Part shown: piece by piece, positions 20,701-29,927 of the stretch
Position numbering within the stretch: the first letter of the stretch is position 1
Layout of the letters: each line of letters opens with the position of its first letter
Source: Ditylenchus dipsaci
Taxonomy: Eukaryota; Nematoda; Chromadorea; Rhabditida; Anguinidae
Assembly: GCA_004194705.1 (NCBI GenBank)
Contig: SADC01001323.1
Coordinates: forward strand, 248,001-312,000
Direction of reading: 5' to 3'
DNA: 64,000 bases
Position numbers and translations under genes: made by a program
Notes under the pieces: model-generated
What the model saw: only the letters and a program-made list of their open reading frames with translations
Told to the model about the DNA's origin: nothing
Databases searched by the model: none

Positions 20701-22700
20701 AAATTAGGATAAAAATGTCGAGCTTAAGGGGGCTGGGGTTGCTGAGACTTGTCTGCACTGTAAAAATCAATTCAAATCAATTTAACAAATATTACTGCTG
20801 GTCGTGCAGTTGTCTTTATAAGAAAATATGTTTGCTACTACCACAAAGTAGGTTGGATTAGCTTAGATATAAAAATTTTAAATTTGATGAGCTCCATACT
20901 GACATCTAACTGTTAGACGTAGTCAGTCACAAAAAATAATAAAATTAGGGCTGAATCTATTATCCATGATCTATGATCCAACCTATGATAGATTCCACGT
21001 TAAAAAAGGCTGTCCCCTCAGGTGTTCAACTGCTTTTTGAGTAATCTTACTTGTACTTTAAATATTCAATTTCGCATTTCACTGACATGCTTCTTGACGA
21101 TTTAATTTACTTTTTCTTTCAAAAAGTGCTCGAAACAAAAGCTAGAGTTACTAACCTGACAAAGAGTAACACCTCCGAACTGCTCGAAATGGGTCTTCAT
21201 ATCTTCTTCGGTGAGTTTGTAGGGCAGGCCAAGCACAATCAAATCTGAGCAAATAGCTTTGCTCTCATTCACTAACTGCTTGCCCTTCTTCTTGGCCTTG
21301 CCACCACCGCCCTTAGCGGGCTTAGGTTTAGCCTCACCACTCCCTAACAATAATTTTGAATCAGCACTATGATCTCCCTGATTCTCCACTGAGAACCCAC
21401 CACCGCTTTTCTCTTTGGTTGTGTCGTCTGAATTCTGGTTTCCATCCTCTTCCTCATCCATCTCCACAAGATCTATGAAAACAAACACTTTGGTAAAACA
21501 GAAACAGATACTCTCATCCATGCAGAATCTAGGAGGGGAAGAAATGCTTGAGGTTTGGTTGGTGAATGTCGAAATAACTATTTACACACAACTGCCCAAG
21601 TTAAAATGACTAAAACACATCAGAAAAATAGTTCAAGAATTTTTCTACTGCAAATGTCCAGCTACTACTCTCTCACAAAAAGACCCCACATTAACTCCCT
21701 TGCACATACTATTTTGCCAAAAATAAAACATACCGCCTTTCGGCACTACTAATTTTTCAATTGAAGCTGTAGGTTCCTCGACAATTTGCTCTTTAAAAAC
21801 GGAAGCTTGCTTGGCTCGCAAGATGACTGTGAAAACTTTGCCTTCCCATCCTCCAGGTGGGGGCAAGAAACTGGTCCCTGATGGGTCAAGCCTAAAAGTA
21901 CGTCTAATAAGATAGCTTGAGACAAAAACGAGATTATTTACATCAATGCTCGACTAGCTCCGGTTACTGGGTTCTTGAACTTCAAGCCATGGGCTCCAGG
22001 GAATGTGTGCTCCAGTGTGTTCAGCGCCAAAGAATTGTCAGTTGGATTAGTTGGCAGTTCAACAGGCTCTCCACCTTCATGGGGATCTTGCACAACCACA
22101 TAGATGGGCTGAAAAATAATATGAGTTCTAAAAACGGAAAACGTTTTACAGTCGAACCCTGACAAACGGGCATCTCTAAAAATTCGTTGCCCCACTGGGT
22201 CCGACACTTTTTTTAGCTCGATCTTCGAAGCTTTTTTTAAATTCTGTTTTGACAGTCTGGTCCCAAATATCGCGAGGATTCCTATTTTACCAATCGTTTT
22301 TCAGAATCCAAAAACTTTTTTCTCTGGAAAAAGCAAAACCTCGATAAACGGGCACCCATTTCAAATAAAGGGTGCCCGTTTATCGAGGTTTTGCTTCTCC
22401 AGAGAAAAAAGTTTTTGGATTCTGAAAAACGATTGGTAAAATAGGAATCCTCGCGATATTTGGGACCAGACTGTCAAAACAGAATTTAAAAAAAGCTTCG
22501 AAGATCGAGCTAAAAAAAGTGTCGGACCCAGTGGGGCAACGAATTTTTAGGGATGCCCGTTTGTCAGGATTCGACTGTAAATTGACCCATTAATTCTTGA
22601 CTCTGGAAGTAGTCTTAAAAGTTACCTCTTCTTCAGATATTTTGAGCGGCTGGGTGGCTGCTGATTGAGACTCCACTTCGATAACATTGCCGCTGGACAT
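17786..22700 (-). CDS. TARDBP: TDP-43 (TAR DNA-binding protein)
   Basis: Ten exons on the minus strand: 22700-22626, 22108-21942, 21903-21734, 21472-21156, 19141-19001, 18948-18836, 18786-18430, 18362-18206, 18151-18082 and 17996-17786. An N-terminal oligomerisation domain (exons 1-3: PGAHGLKFKNPV) is followed by a Lys-rich linker, RRM1 (DLIVLGLPY; SRGFGFVKM) and RRM2 (KLFINKILEKTTKDELKKFF; DVFIPKPFRGFAFVT). The tail is Gln/Asn/Gly-rich and includes MNPDVANAAMKAFW, matching the conserved helical segment of the family's low-complexity domain. It binds UG-rich RNA and regulates splicing. Total length is one base short of a whole number of codons: the break is in a T4 run at 18627-18630 (AAAA in sense) just after RRM2, and one added base gives 592 aa. 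The large introns hold MITEs (19607-19838; 22149-22577). AATAAA lies about 90 bp after the stop. Confidence 0.93.
19607..19838. mobile_element. TTAA-flanked palindromic MITE in a TDP-43 intron
   Basis: AGGGCCTGACCTCTTCC at the left and its complement at the right, between TTAA at 19603 and 19839. It shares the CTTCTGTACGGATTTTTC core with two other MITEs. Immediately after the right TTAA, 19843-19900 starts another family member (AGGACCATGCTCTTTGCGCG) whose right end I cannot find. Confidence 0.85.
20147..20390. repeat. Foldback repeat in a TDP-43 intron
   Basis: Left arm GCGTTTGGTCCCTTTTGTGACATT, core TTTTGTGACATTTTTGGCGT; right arm is the complement near 20350-20385 (AACGTCAAAAATGTCACAAA). 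A short stretch near 20270 (GCGCTGGCCTACCCTAAGCC) belongs to the repeat seen at 1930 and 47500. Confidence 0.6.
22149..22577. mobile_element. pogo/Tc1-type palindromic MITE in TDP-43 intron 1
   Basis: CAGTCGAACCCTGACAAACG at the left and the complement ending CAGGATTCGACTG at the right, TA on each side. The two ~210-bp arms are almost identical, implying recent insertion. Confidence 0.9.
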
Positions 22701-22926
22701 ACTGACGGTTGTACCTGGTTATTATGCAAAAATGGTACAAAGTATGAATAAATGGGAAAAAATAAGAGAGGTGTAAATATACGAGTGGGAATCCTACCAC
22801 GTCATGCAAGACAAAAACTGTGAGTAGATATTGAATTTATTTGAGCATATACAACCAATAAGAATTTTATACAGCAGCAATAACAATGACTATGAGGATT
22901 TGCAAGAATAATCTGATTCGCTGCCA

Positions 22927-25900
22927 CTAATGTGTCATCTGACCAGGGTAGGCGTCTACACGATTCTTGCGAGCCAGAAACCTCATCTTGAAATTCATGT
23001 CTTCGTCAACAATGGCCCTGGACGCTTCTCTAAAATATAATAGTTAAAGTGGCTAGGTGATACTTGCCAAATACGACATTTGCCAAAACGACATTTGCCA
23101 AAACGACATTTGGCAAAACAACATTTTTCGAAACGAGTTTTGCCGACACGACTAGGGTTGTCGAGTTTCGAGTCTTTTCGAGGCCTCGAGAGGACTCGAA
23201 ATTTTGGCCCTACTGGCTTATACCCCCCCCCCAAAAACAGCTACTTTCTTATATCCCCCCCCAATCCTCGGACCTACTGGCTAATAACCTCCCCCCCCCC
23301 AAAATCAAGATTTTTAGGATTGGTCAAAACGCATTTTTAAGCAATAATTTCGCCATAAAAGGACCAGAAAAGCAATTAAAATAGGGTTCAAGGGCTGTAT
23401 TGGGAGGGGAAGGGACAAAACAGGGGCCACTTCTATAGGGCCTATAAGTACCAAAGAGTATTAATTCTCTAAGCAGTAAAAGCGCTTTCAAACCCAGCCA
23501 CTTGTGGTGCACGTAAAAGTATAAGTACTCGAGCTGATCAGACCGATCAGCCGGGTGGATCCCGATGGTTGTCCTTTAACTTTTGGATGGCTGAGCCTCT
23601 GGCTCGTAGCCCCAGGCCTGAAGAAGGGGTAAACCCTTTTCGGTCGCAAAATCAAAGATGTTGAACATAGTTTTGAATACTGCGGCCTACCGCATAAATA
23701 AACTCTGGTATGCATGCTTTTTCATGCATCCAGAGTCACTTTCAAGTGATTCGTGTCCAAGGTATGTGGGTGTGCGCATCTCAACTCCAAGCCCCAAGCC
23801 CCCTGCGCCCCGAAGGGGGCGCAGGGGCTTGAGAGTTAGAGATGCGCGCACGCACTTACCTTAGACATGATTCCGAGATTTACACTTGATCATAAAATGC
23901 ATGCAGAGTCTATTTTTGCCACGGCTCGAGTTGAAAAACATGGTAAAGCAGCTAAAAAGTGGCCCCTGCATTATTCCCTTCCCATCCCAATACAGCCCAT
24001 AATCCCTTTTTAACTGCTTTTCTGGTCCCTTTATGGCAAAATCATTGCATAAAAATGGTTTTTAGACAATCCCAAAAAAGTCGGTTTTTGGGGGGGGGGT
24101 ATAAGAAAGTAGCTTTTTGGGGGGGGGGGGTTATAAGCCAGTAGCGTCGAAATTTTTTAAGGCTGTTTTTTGTCGGAAAAATGCAAATCTGATATTGATG
24201 AACAATATCTACTTTTTAATTCTAGGTATAGGTCATAAATATCAGATTTGCATTTTCCCGACGAAAAACAGCCGTACAAAATGGGACACGGACGTTTCCC
24301 TGTAAAACCGTTTCTCTGTAAAGCCGTTTCCCTGTAAGCCGTTTCCCTGTAAGCCGTTTCCCTGTAAACCGCTTCCCTGTAAGCCGTTTCCCTGTAAGGG
24401 ACGTTTCCCTGTAAGGAATGGTTTCTTGTACACCAGAGAAAGACTCAATTAGCGGATATCGCCCTAAACCACCCGATATCACATTAAACCGCCCGATATC
24501 ACCCTAAACCACCCCATATCATCCCAAGCCACCTCAAACTTACTCACGTCACTCTAAACGTACTAAAGCCACGTTGGACAGAAAATAAGCTTGAACCACT
24601 CTAAACCAGGTGGTTTTCGTGAAATCCATGCTTTCGGGTACCATCTTCGAATTTTAGATAACATCTAGGCAGTTTGGGTATCATCCACGTGATTCGAGTA
24701 TTTTCCAGCTTGCTCGGATACGAACCACTGCTTTGGGTACTATTTATGTGGTTTGGTAACATCTAGGCCGTTCGAGTATTTGACAGCTGGTAAGGGTACT
24801 ATCCGTTGCTCTGGACTAGAGCTGTGCATCGGTATTTTCTTAAAACGCATTTTAACCCACTTTCCAAAAAATTCTAACTGATTTTTTACATCTGTATGCT
24901 GCTATTCCCTCCTTCATGCAATGGATATTTCACTTTTTGTATTTTTCATCTAAAAAATTTTGCATGAGACGTTGAATACCGAAATTCGCCATTCCGGTAA
25001 TACAAATACCGATTTCTATATTCAAGGTCGCAGGTTAAATTTTTTAGACAAAAATACAAAAAGTGAAATAGCCATTTGATAGAGCGGTGGTTTAGATTCG
25101 ATCCATATGTTTTGGGGGCGCAAACTACATCATCCCAATCTCTTTCAATGTGGAGTGTGCTAGTCTTGGCCGCGCGGCGCCAACTCTTGAGCGTGTACAA
25201 AAGGCTGTGCATATCTTAAAACAATCCTGCTTACCGGTCTTGGGGTAACATGACGCTCAAATTTTGGATAGCCTGCCCGGTAAAACTTCGACCCGCTACA
25301 AGTGTGACTCGCTACACTTTTTGCGACTCGCTACACTTTAACTTTTTTGTCCATTTCACTCAAAAACATGTACTACATGTTCCCCTATCCCTTGCAATGT
25401 GGAGTGTGCTGGTCTTGGCCGCGAAGCGGCCAACAATTGGTCTGGTACAACAATCTGTACCCACATAACAATAGAAAATTCAATCTGTAGCGAGTCGCAA
25501 TTGTAGCGAGTCGCATTTGTAGCGAGTCGAATGTCAGTCAGCCTACCCTGATGCCTTATAAACTATTTTACAAACAAAATATAAAAACACGGCTTTGAGC
25601 CTGAAAAATATTTGAAATTAAGGCCTAATTATGTATCCCAACTGAGGGGGCGATGGATGTGAGCGATACACGTTCAATGACTACATAAAAACGTAAAGTA
25701 AGAAGCATGGAATTACAATAGATTCAAATATTGTTCTCTTTTACGTGAAACTATTCCTTACAGGGAAACGTCCCTTACAGGGAAACGTCCCTTACAGGGA
25801 AACGGCTTACAGGGAAACGGTTTACAGGGAAACGGCTTACAGGGAAACGGCTTACAGGGAAACGGTTTTACAGGGAAACGTCGCGTACCCGTACAAATTT

Positions 25901-26458
25901 CGAGTCCTCTCGAGGCCTCGAAAAGACTCGAAACTCGACAATCCTAGACACAACATTTGCCAAACTGAAATTCCCCAAGTGTACTTTTTGCCTAAAAATA
26001 GTCGTATCAAATTAGAGTTCATAAGTCTTTTTCAGACGAAATCAAAGTTCGGCAAATTTTGTTATGGCAAATTTCGTTACGGCAAATGTCGTTTTGGTAA
26101 ATGTCGTTTTTGGCAAGTATCACCTAGCCGGCAAAGTATTCATATAAAAATTTGTAAGGAAAAATATGCCTGGATAGATTTTGCCTTTGCTGTGTCGGCT
26201 TTATGAAGAACTGAGTGTCGCGAACAATCTTCAGCAGCCCTTCCCGCTCCATCAATCTGCAATCGAAAGGTTTGTGATAAGATAAGAGGGGATTCTCTAA
26301 TCGGATTAATAAGATAAAGAGTCTTACTTGTTAAGCAACTGAAACGCACCGTCCACATCGTTGTCCTTGACCATGATCGTTTTGTTCTGCCATCTTGGAT
26401 GAAGCGCCCATATGTTTTTCTTTAGCTTGACTGCAAATGGCTGAAGGAATTTGCCCAT
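22927..26458 (-). CDS. MRPS21: Mitochondrial small ribosomal subunit protein bS21m
   Basis: Three exons, 26458-26328, 26256-26185 and 23029-22927, give exactly 101 codons plus stop. The protein starts MGKFLQPFAVKLKKNIWALH, then reads NKTIMVKDNDVDGAFQLLNK, LMEREGLLKIVRDTQFFIKP and a C-terminus with FLARKNRVDAYPGQ. This matches bS21m, where a short Arg/Lys-rich protein ends in an RKNRAD-like motif. It is part of the mitochondrial small subunit. The second intron uses a GC donor (AG|GCAAAA) and a TTTTAG acceptor, and it is 3155 nt long because a stack of transposons (23051-26129) fills it. The first intron is 71 nt. Same strand as TDP-43, whose start codon lies 227 bp beyond this stop; no shared operon is implied. 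Confidence 0.9.
23215..24150. repeat. Foldback with CCCCCCCC/GGGGGGGG arms and a GC-rich central hairpin
   Basis: Arms: ACTGGCTTATACCCCCCCCC at the left and GGGTTATAAGCCAGTAG at the right, with pairing CAGGGGCCA/TGGCCCCTG segments inside. The centre holds a near-perfect GC hairpin at 23793-23831 (CAAGCCCCCTGCGCC with its complement) in a block unlike the AT-rich surroundings. Part of that block (ATCCAGAGTCACTTT) recurs near 34312. Confidence 0.65.
25125..25200 (+). repeat. Conserved ~75-bp unit, copy 1
   Basis: Core CAATGTGGAGTGTGCTAGTC, then TTGGCCGCG with a short GGCCGC hairpin, ending in GTGTACAA. It matches copies at 25372-25450 (+) and 29568-29645 (-). Conservation exceeds that of the surrounding sequence. 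No tRNA, 5S or snRNA match that I recognise; function unknown. Confidence 0.55.
25372..25450 (+). repeat. Conserved ~75-bp unit, copy 2
   Basis: CCCTTGCAATGTGGAGTGTG, then CTGGTCTTGGCCGCGAAGCG and GGCCAAC, closing TGGTACAACAATCTGT. The TTGGCCGC..GCGGCCAA palindrome is perfect here. It lies near an inverted pair of GCGACTCGCTACA-type arrays (25285-25335 and 25480-25530). Confidence 0.55.
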
Positions 26459-26620
26459 CCACCACCGCGCACCATTTGAAATTTGCTCTAAAGTTATGAC
26501 TGAAGTATGCTAAAAAAGCAAAGCAATATCTAAGATGTTGGAAGAAAGCGAACACAAAACAAATTTTATTACATGTCTTCCATGCGAGACATAATGATTT
26601 TGACAAGATAAAGTCTTGAC

Positions 26621-28250
26621 TAGGGTTGACCTCGGACAATTTTTCTTTCTTAATTGTCCATGACAATTGTCCGACAACTGTCGGACCATTGTCCGACCCA
26701 ATTGTCCGTCAAATAGAAATCGGACAATTGCAAAAATAGATAATTTGAAAATTTTTTGTTGGAAGAATATTTAAAAGCTTCTTCTAAGAGAAAAATAGTT
26801 ATTTTACTTCAAAAAATGTCTTCTGTTTTATTTTGCTGCCAATTTTTGTTGTAATTGAGGGTTAATTTTCAGGCTCGAGTCATGTCAAAAAGAACTAAAT
26901 CGCTTTCGTGGTGCTGGAAATACTTCACTCGCAAAGAAGAGCATAAAGGACCCGAAATGCTGAATTGAAACGCTGCACAGCGTTCCGATTACGGCTGCGC
27001 TAACTGAGAGGAACTGGTCTCTTTGTAACAGGTTAATTTTTGAAGGCTGTAACTAAAAACACACACCAAAAATTCCCCCAGTAAATTTATTTTTTCCCCC
27101 AGTAAATTTGAATTTAAAACAAAATACTGATTTCCCCCAGTAAATTACTGATTTCCTCAGTAAATTACTGATTTCCCCAGTAAATTACTGATTTCCCCCA
27201 GTAAATTTTGCGGGAATTTGAATTTTCAGGTCAGAAAATACCTTCAACTGGTCAGAATCCCACCCCAGAGTGGCCAGAAGTCCTGAAAGTTGGTTTTTTG
27301 GGGTTTACTAAAGGGGGAGGGGTAAACTTTTTGCGAAAAATCGATTGAGCGGATCAAATTACGGGTCCGATGGGCTCAATCGCTCAGGATTCCACCCTCA
27401 ACCATTCTCAACTATCTTAAACCAACCTAAGCACTGATTTAGGGTAGTTAGATACTGGTCTGGAGCAGTTTGGGATGGTTTAGGGTGGTTTAAGATGATT
27501 GAGAATGGTTAAGGGTGGAATCCTGAGCAATTGAGCCCATCGGACCCGAAATTTGATTCGCTCAATCGATTTTTCGCAAAAAGTTTACCCCCCACCCTTT
27601 AGTAACCCCAAAAAACCAACTTTCAGGGACTTCTGGCCACTCTGGGGTGGGATTCTGACCAGTTGAAGGTATTTTCTGACCTGAAAATTCAAATTCCCGC
27701 AAAATTTACTGGGGGAAATCAGTAATTTACTGGGGGAAATCAGTAATTTACTGAGGGAAATCAGTAATTTACTGGGGAAATCAGTAATTTACTGAGGGAA
27801 ATCAGTAATTTACTGGGGGAAATCAGTATTTTGTTTGAAATTCAAATTTACTGGGGGAAAAAATAAATTTACTGGGGGAAATCAGTATTTTGGTGCGTGA
27901 AATCAATTTCAGCCATTTTTGAATAGAGTGAAAAAACTTTTTAATTTTTTCAGGATGAGAGTAGACACTGCTTCGCAGGTGACTTTCATCAAGCACAATA
28001 TAATGCTGGAGCATGGCCATCTCTTCCAATCAACTAGAGTCGACAAGCCGGTGGAAGAAACGAATGTATATTTCGTAGAAGAAATCGAACAAGATAACGT
28101 TACAAATGAATGTTTTGATGATTTTGATGTCGAGGATTAATTGTTATTTCGTTCGAATAAAATGCGGTTATTTCTGAAACATTTTTGCAATTGTCCGTTT
28201 TTTCGGACAATTGTCCGCTTTTGCAATTCTCGGACAATATCCCAACCCTA
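26621..28250. mobile_element. Deleted hAT-type element, TAGGGTTG ends, BED-finger start retained
   Basis: Starts TAGGGTTGACCTCGGACAAT, ends TCGGACAATATCCCAACCCTA (20-base core CGGACAATATCCCAACCCTA). Flanks GTCTTGAC/GTCTGAAA agree at 5 of 8. Near 26882 a frame reads MSKRTKSLSWCWKYFTRKEE, which resembles the start of a BED finger. Near 27950-28138 an acidic C-terminal tail ends the frame. The middle has been replaced by a foldback (about 27060-27895). Confidence 0.65.
27060..27895. mobile_element. Foldback with CCCCCAGTAAATTACTGATTT arrays
   Basis: The left array (27075-27205) of TTTCCCCCAGTAAATTACTG units is inverted at 27690-27885. Inner arms contain CCCCAGAGTGGCCAGAAGTC and AAAAATCGATTGAGCGGATC, both of which recur in unrelated elements. 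The outer ends pair as ACACACCAAAAATTCC and AGTATTTTGGTGCGTG. TSD not resolved. Confidence 0.7.
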
Positions 28251-28288
28251 GTCTGAAAAGTGGAATCAGGAAAACTCGTGGTAATTAT

Positions 28289-28638
28289 GGCTCATTTATA
28301 AACGTTGTCGTCGTCGTTGTCGTTGAAATATTTTTTTTTATAAAATCCTTTCTTTCGCCAACGACGACGACAACGACAACGAAATTTTTCATTCAAAATT
28401 GGACAAATTTCGCATTCTCAGATGAGATTTCAAGGGAAAACATGTGGAGAACATGGTTAATCCTTAAAATTCTGACTTAAAATGCAAAATTTGTCTTATT
28501 TGGAAGAAAAAATTTCGTTGTCGTTGGCATTGTCGTTGGATTTTTTATAAATAGGTCGTCGTTGTCGTCGTCGTTGTCGTTGGCGTAAAATTGCCTTTAT
28601 AAAACATTTTTTCCAACGACAACGTTTATAAATGAGCC
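28289..28638. mobile_element. Foldback with GTCGTCGTTGTCGTTG arms
   Basis: Ends GGCTCATTTATAAACGTTGT and its complement, with low-complexity GTCGTC/GACGAC arms repeated several times inside. GGCTC...GAGCC termini are like the MULE elements, but no TSD is visible. A TACCGTATTT-family half end follows at 28650-28737. Confidence 0.65.
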
Positions 28639-28828
28639 GTTTTTTTTCTCTAGACTGAGATAGGAGGTCCATATAGGGGGGAGTTATTACAGAGGGGGAG
28701 TTATTAGAGAGCCGGGACTTAATACAGAAAATACGGTGATTATCAGCTGACAACCATACTAACGGTACTCCTCAACTGACGGTCATTTCAACTGACTCGT
28801 AAAAGCCCAAGAGCAGCATGTCTACAGA

Positions 28829-28880
28829 GGTCGGCGCCGGCGCTGGGGCCTTTTCAGAAAGGGTCGGCGCCGGCGCTGGA
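28829..28880. repeat. Direct repeat of a GC-rich palindromic 17-mer
   Basis: GTCGGCGCCGGCGCTGG occurs twice, 34 b apart, in otherwise AT-rich DNA. Each contains the palindrome GGCGCCGGCGCC-like core. It looks like a small duplication; a bound site is possible but unproven. Confidence 0.45.
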
Positions 28881-29464
28881 ACAACACTGCTCTTGTCATT
28901 TGAAATGTTTTTTCTTAATCCAACCCCAGTTCTGATGGATGATCCATGCACAAACCAAACGGGGGTCGTCAATTTGGTGCAAATTTTTTTTCTGTTTTCA
29001 GGTTTGAAAACCTGTTATTTTAACTAATCCGAGCATCTTAAAGATAGTTAGACAGCAGTAAAATTCCGTTCTGTAGAATGTTTTTTTGAGATTTCGTAAT
29101 ATCGCTTAAATAAGTGTTGGTGTGCTGTCAATTCATCCACCGTCAATTCGTCCATAGATCAATTAATCCACAGGTCGATTATTATTTCTAAGAAACAAAT
29201 AAACCATGCTATGCTACCCATAATTGTGTGCTGGAAACGGTTAAGACCAAAATTCTGTTTTGACTGACTAGAATTTCAATACCGTGCATAGGCACCCACA
29301 TGCAAAGTGGTCAACCCAAAAATTTGGGGAATAATTCTGATTAGACATAAAAATAGTTTTAGGCTGTACTCAAGTTGTCCAGCTGGAAGTCCACCTCGAG
29401 AATGGTTGATCCAGAATCATTCGAGAAAATTTAAGGTCGACCACTTTGGATTTGGGTACCTATC

Positions 29465-29850
29465 CAAGGTGACGTGACCCCCAAATAACCCCCCCCCCCC
29501 ACCAAATAACCCCCCTCAAATAACCCCCTAAATTCAAAATAATTTTTGTCCTGGAAGGAAAAATGAATTTTTTTAATGGAAACAGGTTGTTGTACCCGGC
29601 CAAGGAGTTAGCCGCTCCACGGCCAAGACCAGCACACTCCACATTGCAAGAAATTGGAGAAAATATGTATGCTACAGCACAAAAATTTCATATCTTCTCT
29701 CTTTTGTTCCTTTTGTTTAGCTCTCGGTTGAATCAGCTCTCGGTGTTACAGCTCAAAAATTTCATTTTTCCTTCCAGGACAAAATTATTTTGAATTTAAG
29801 GGGGGTTATTTGAGGGGGTTATTTGGTGGGGGTTATTTGGGGGTTTTCAC
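29465..29850. mobile_element. Foldback with CAAATAACCCCCC arms around the 75-bp unit
   Basis: Left arm ACCAAATAACCCCCCTCAAAT, core AAATAACCCCCCTCAAATAA; the right arm is the complement ending GGTGGGGGTTATTTGGGGG. Inner arms are AATAATTTTTGTCCTGGAAG. The loop contains the third copy of the conserved unit, on the minus strand (29568-29645). Confidence 0.7.
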
Positions 29851-29927
29851 GATCCAAGGTATTAAAATTATAGTTAGTCAAAACGGCATTTTGGTCTTAA
29901 CAAATCGTGTAAAGACACGGTTCTGAG

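Larger units (their letters stand above)
24281..25888. mobile_element. MULE-like foldback with TTTCCCTGTAAGCCG arrays
   Basis: The left array (24291-24420) of CCGTTTCCCTGTAAG units is mirrored by CTTACAGGGAAACGG units at 25750-25882. The 9-bp repeat CCGTACAAA flanks it at 24272-24280 and 25889-25897. The terminal bases are less symmetric than in other members. The interior holds ATATCACCCTAAACCACC-type tandem repeats (24450-24540) and two copies of the 75-bp unit described at 25125 and 25372. Confidence 0.75.
23153..25946. mobile_element. hAT-type element, TAGGGTTGTCGAG ends, carrying further insertions
   Basis: Starts TAGGGTTGTCGAGTTTCGAG, ends CTCGAAACTCGACAATCCTA. TSD GACACGAC/GACACAAC (7 of 8). 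It contains a poly-C foldback (about 23215-24150) and a TTTCCCTGTAAG-array element (24281-25888). No transposase frame was found inside. Confidence 0.8.
23051..26129. mobile_element. Foldback element in MRPS21 intron 2, ends GGCTAGGTGATACTTGCC
   Basis: The left end reads GGCTAGGTGATACTTGCC followed by AACGACATTTGCCAA units. The right end is the inverted array closing GGCAAGTATCACCTAGCC. The flanks GTTAAAGT and GGCAAAGT agree at 6 of 8. It hosts the hAT-type element 23153-25946. A related end lies at 52800-52852. Confidence 0.7.

Noticed and set aside
21415..21609. Programmed -1 frameshifting as the cause of the frame breaks in TDP-43 and PRPF4B
   Set aside because: Both sites read CCAAAAG, which raised the idea, but the other breaks occur in G, C and T runs and in unrelated genes including transposons, so missing bases explain all of them.
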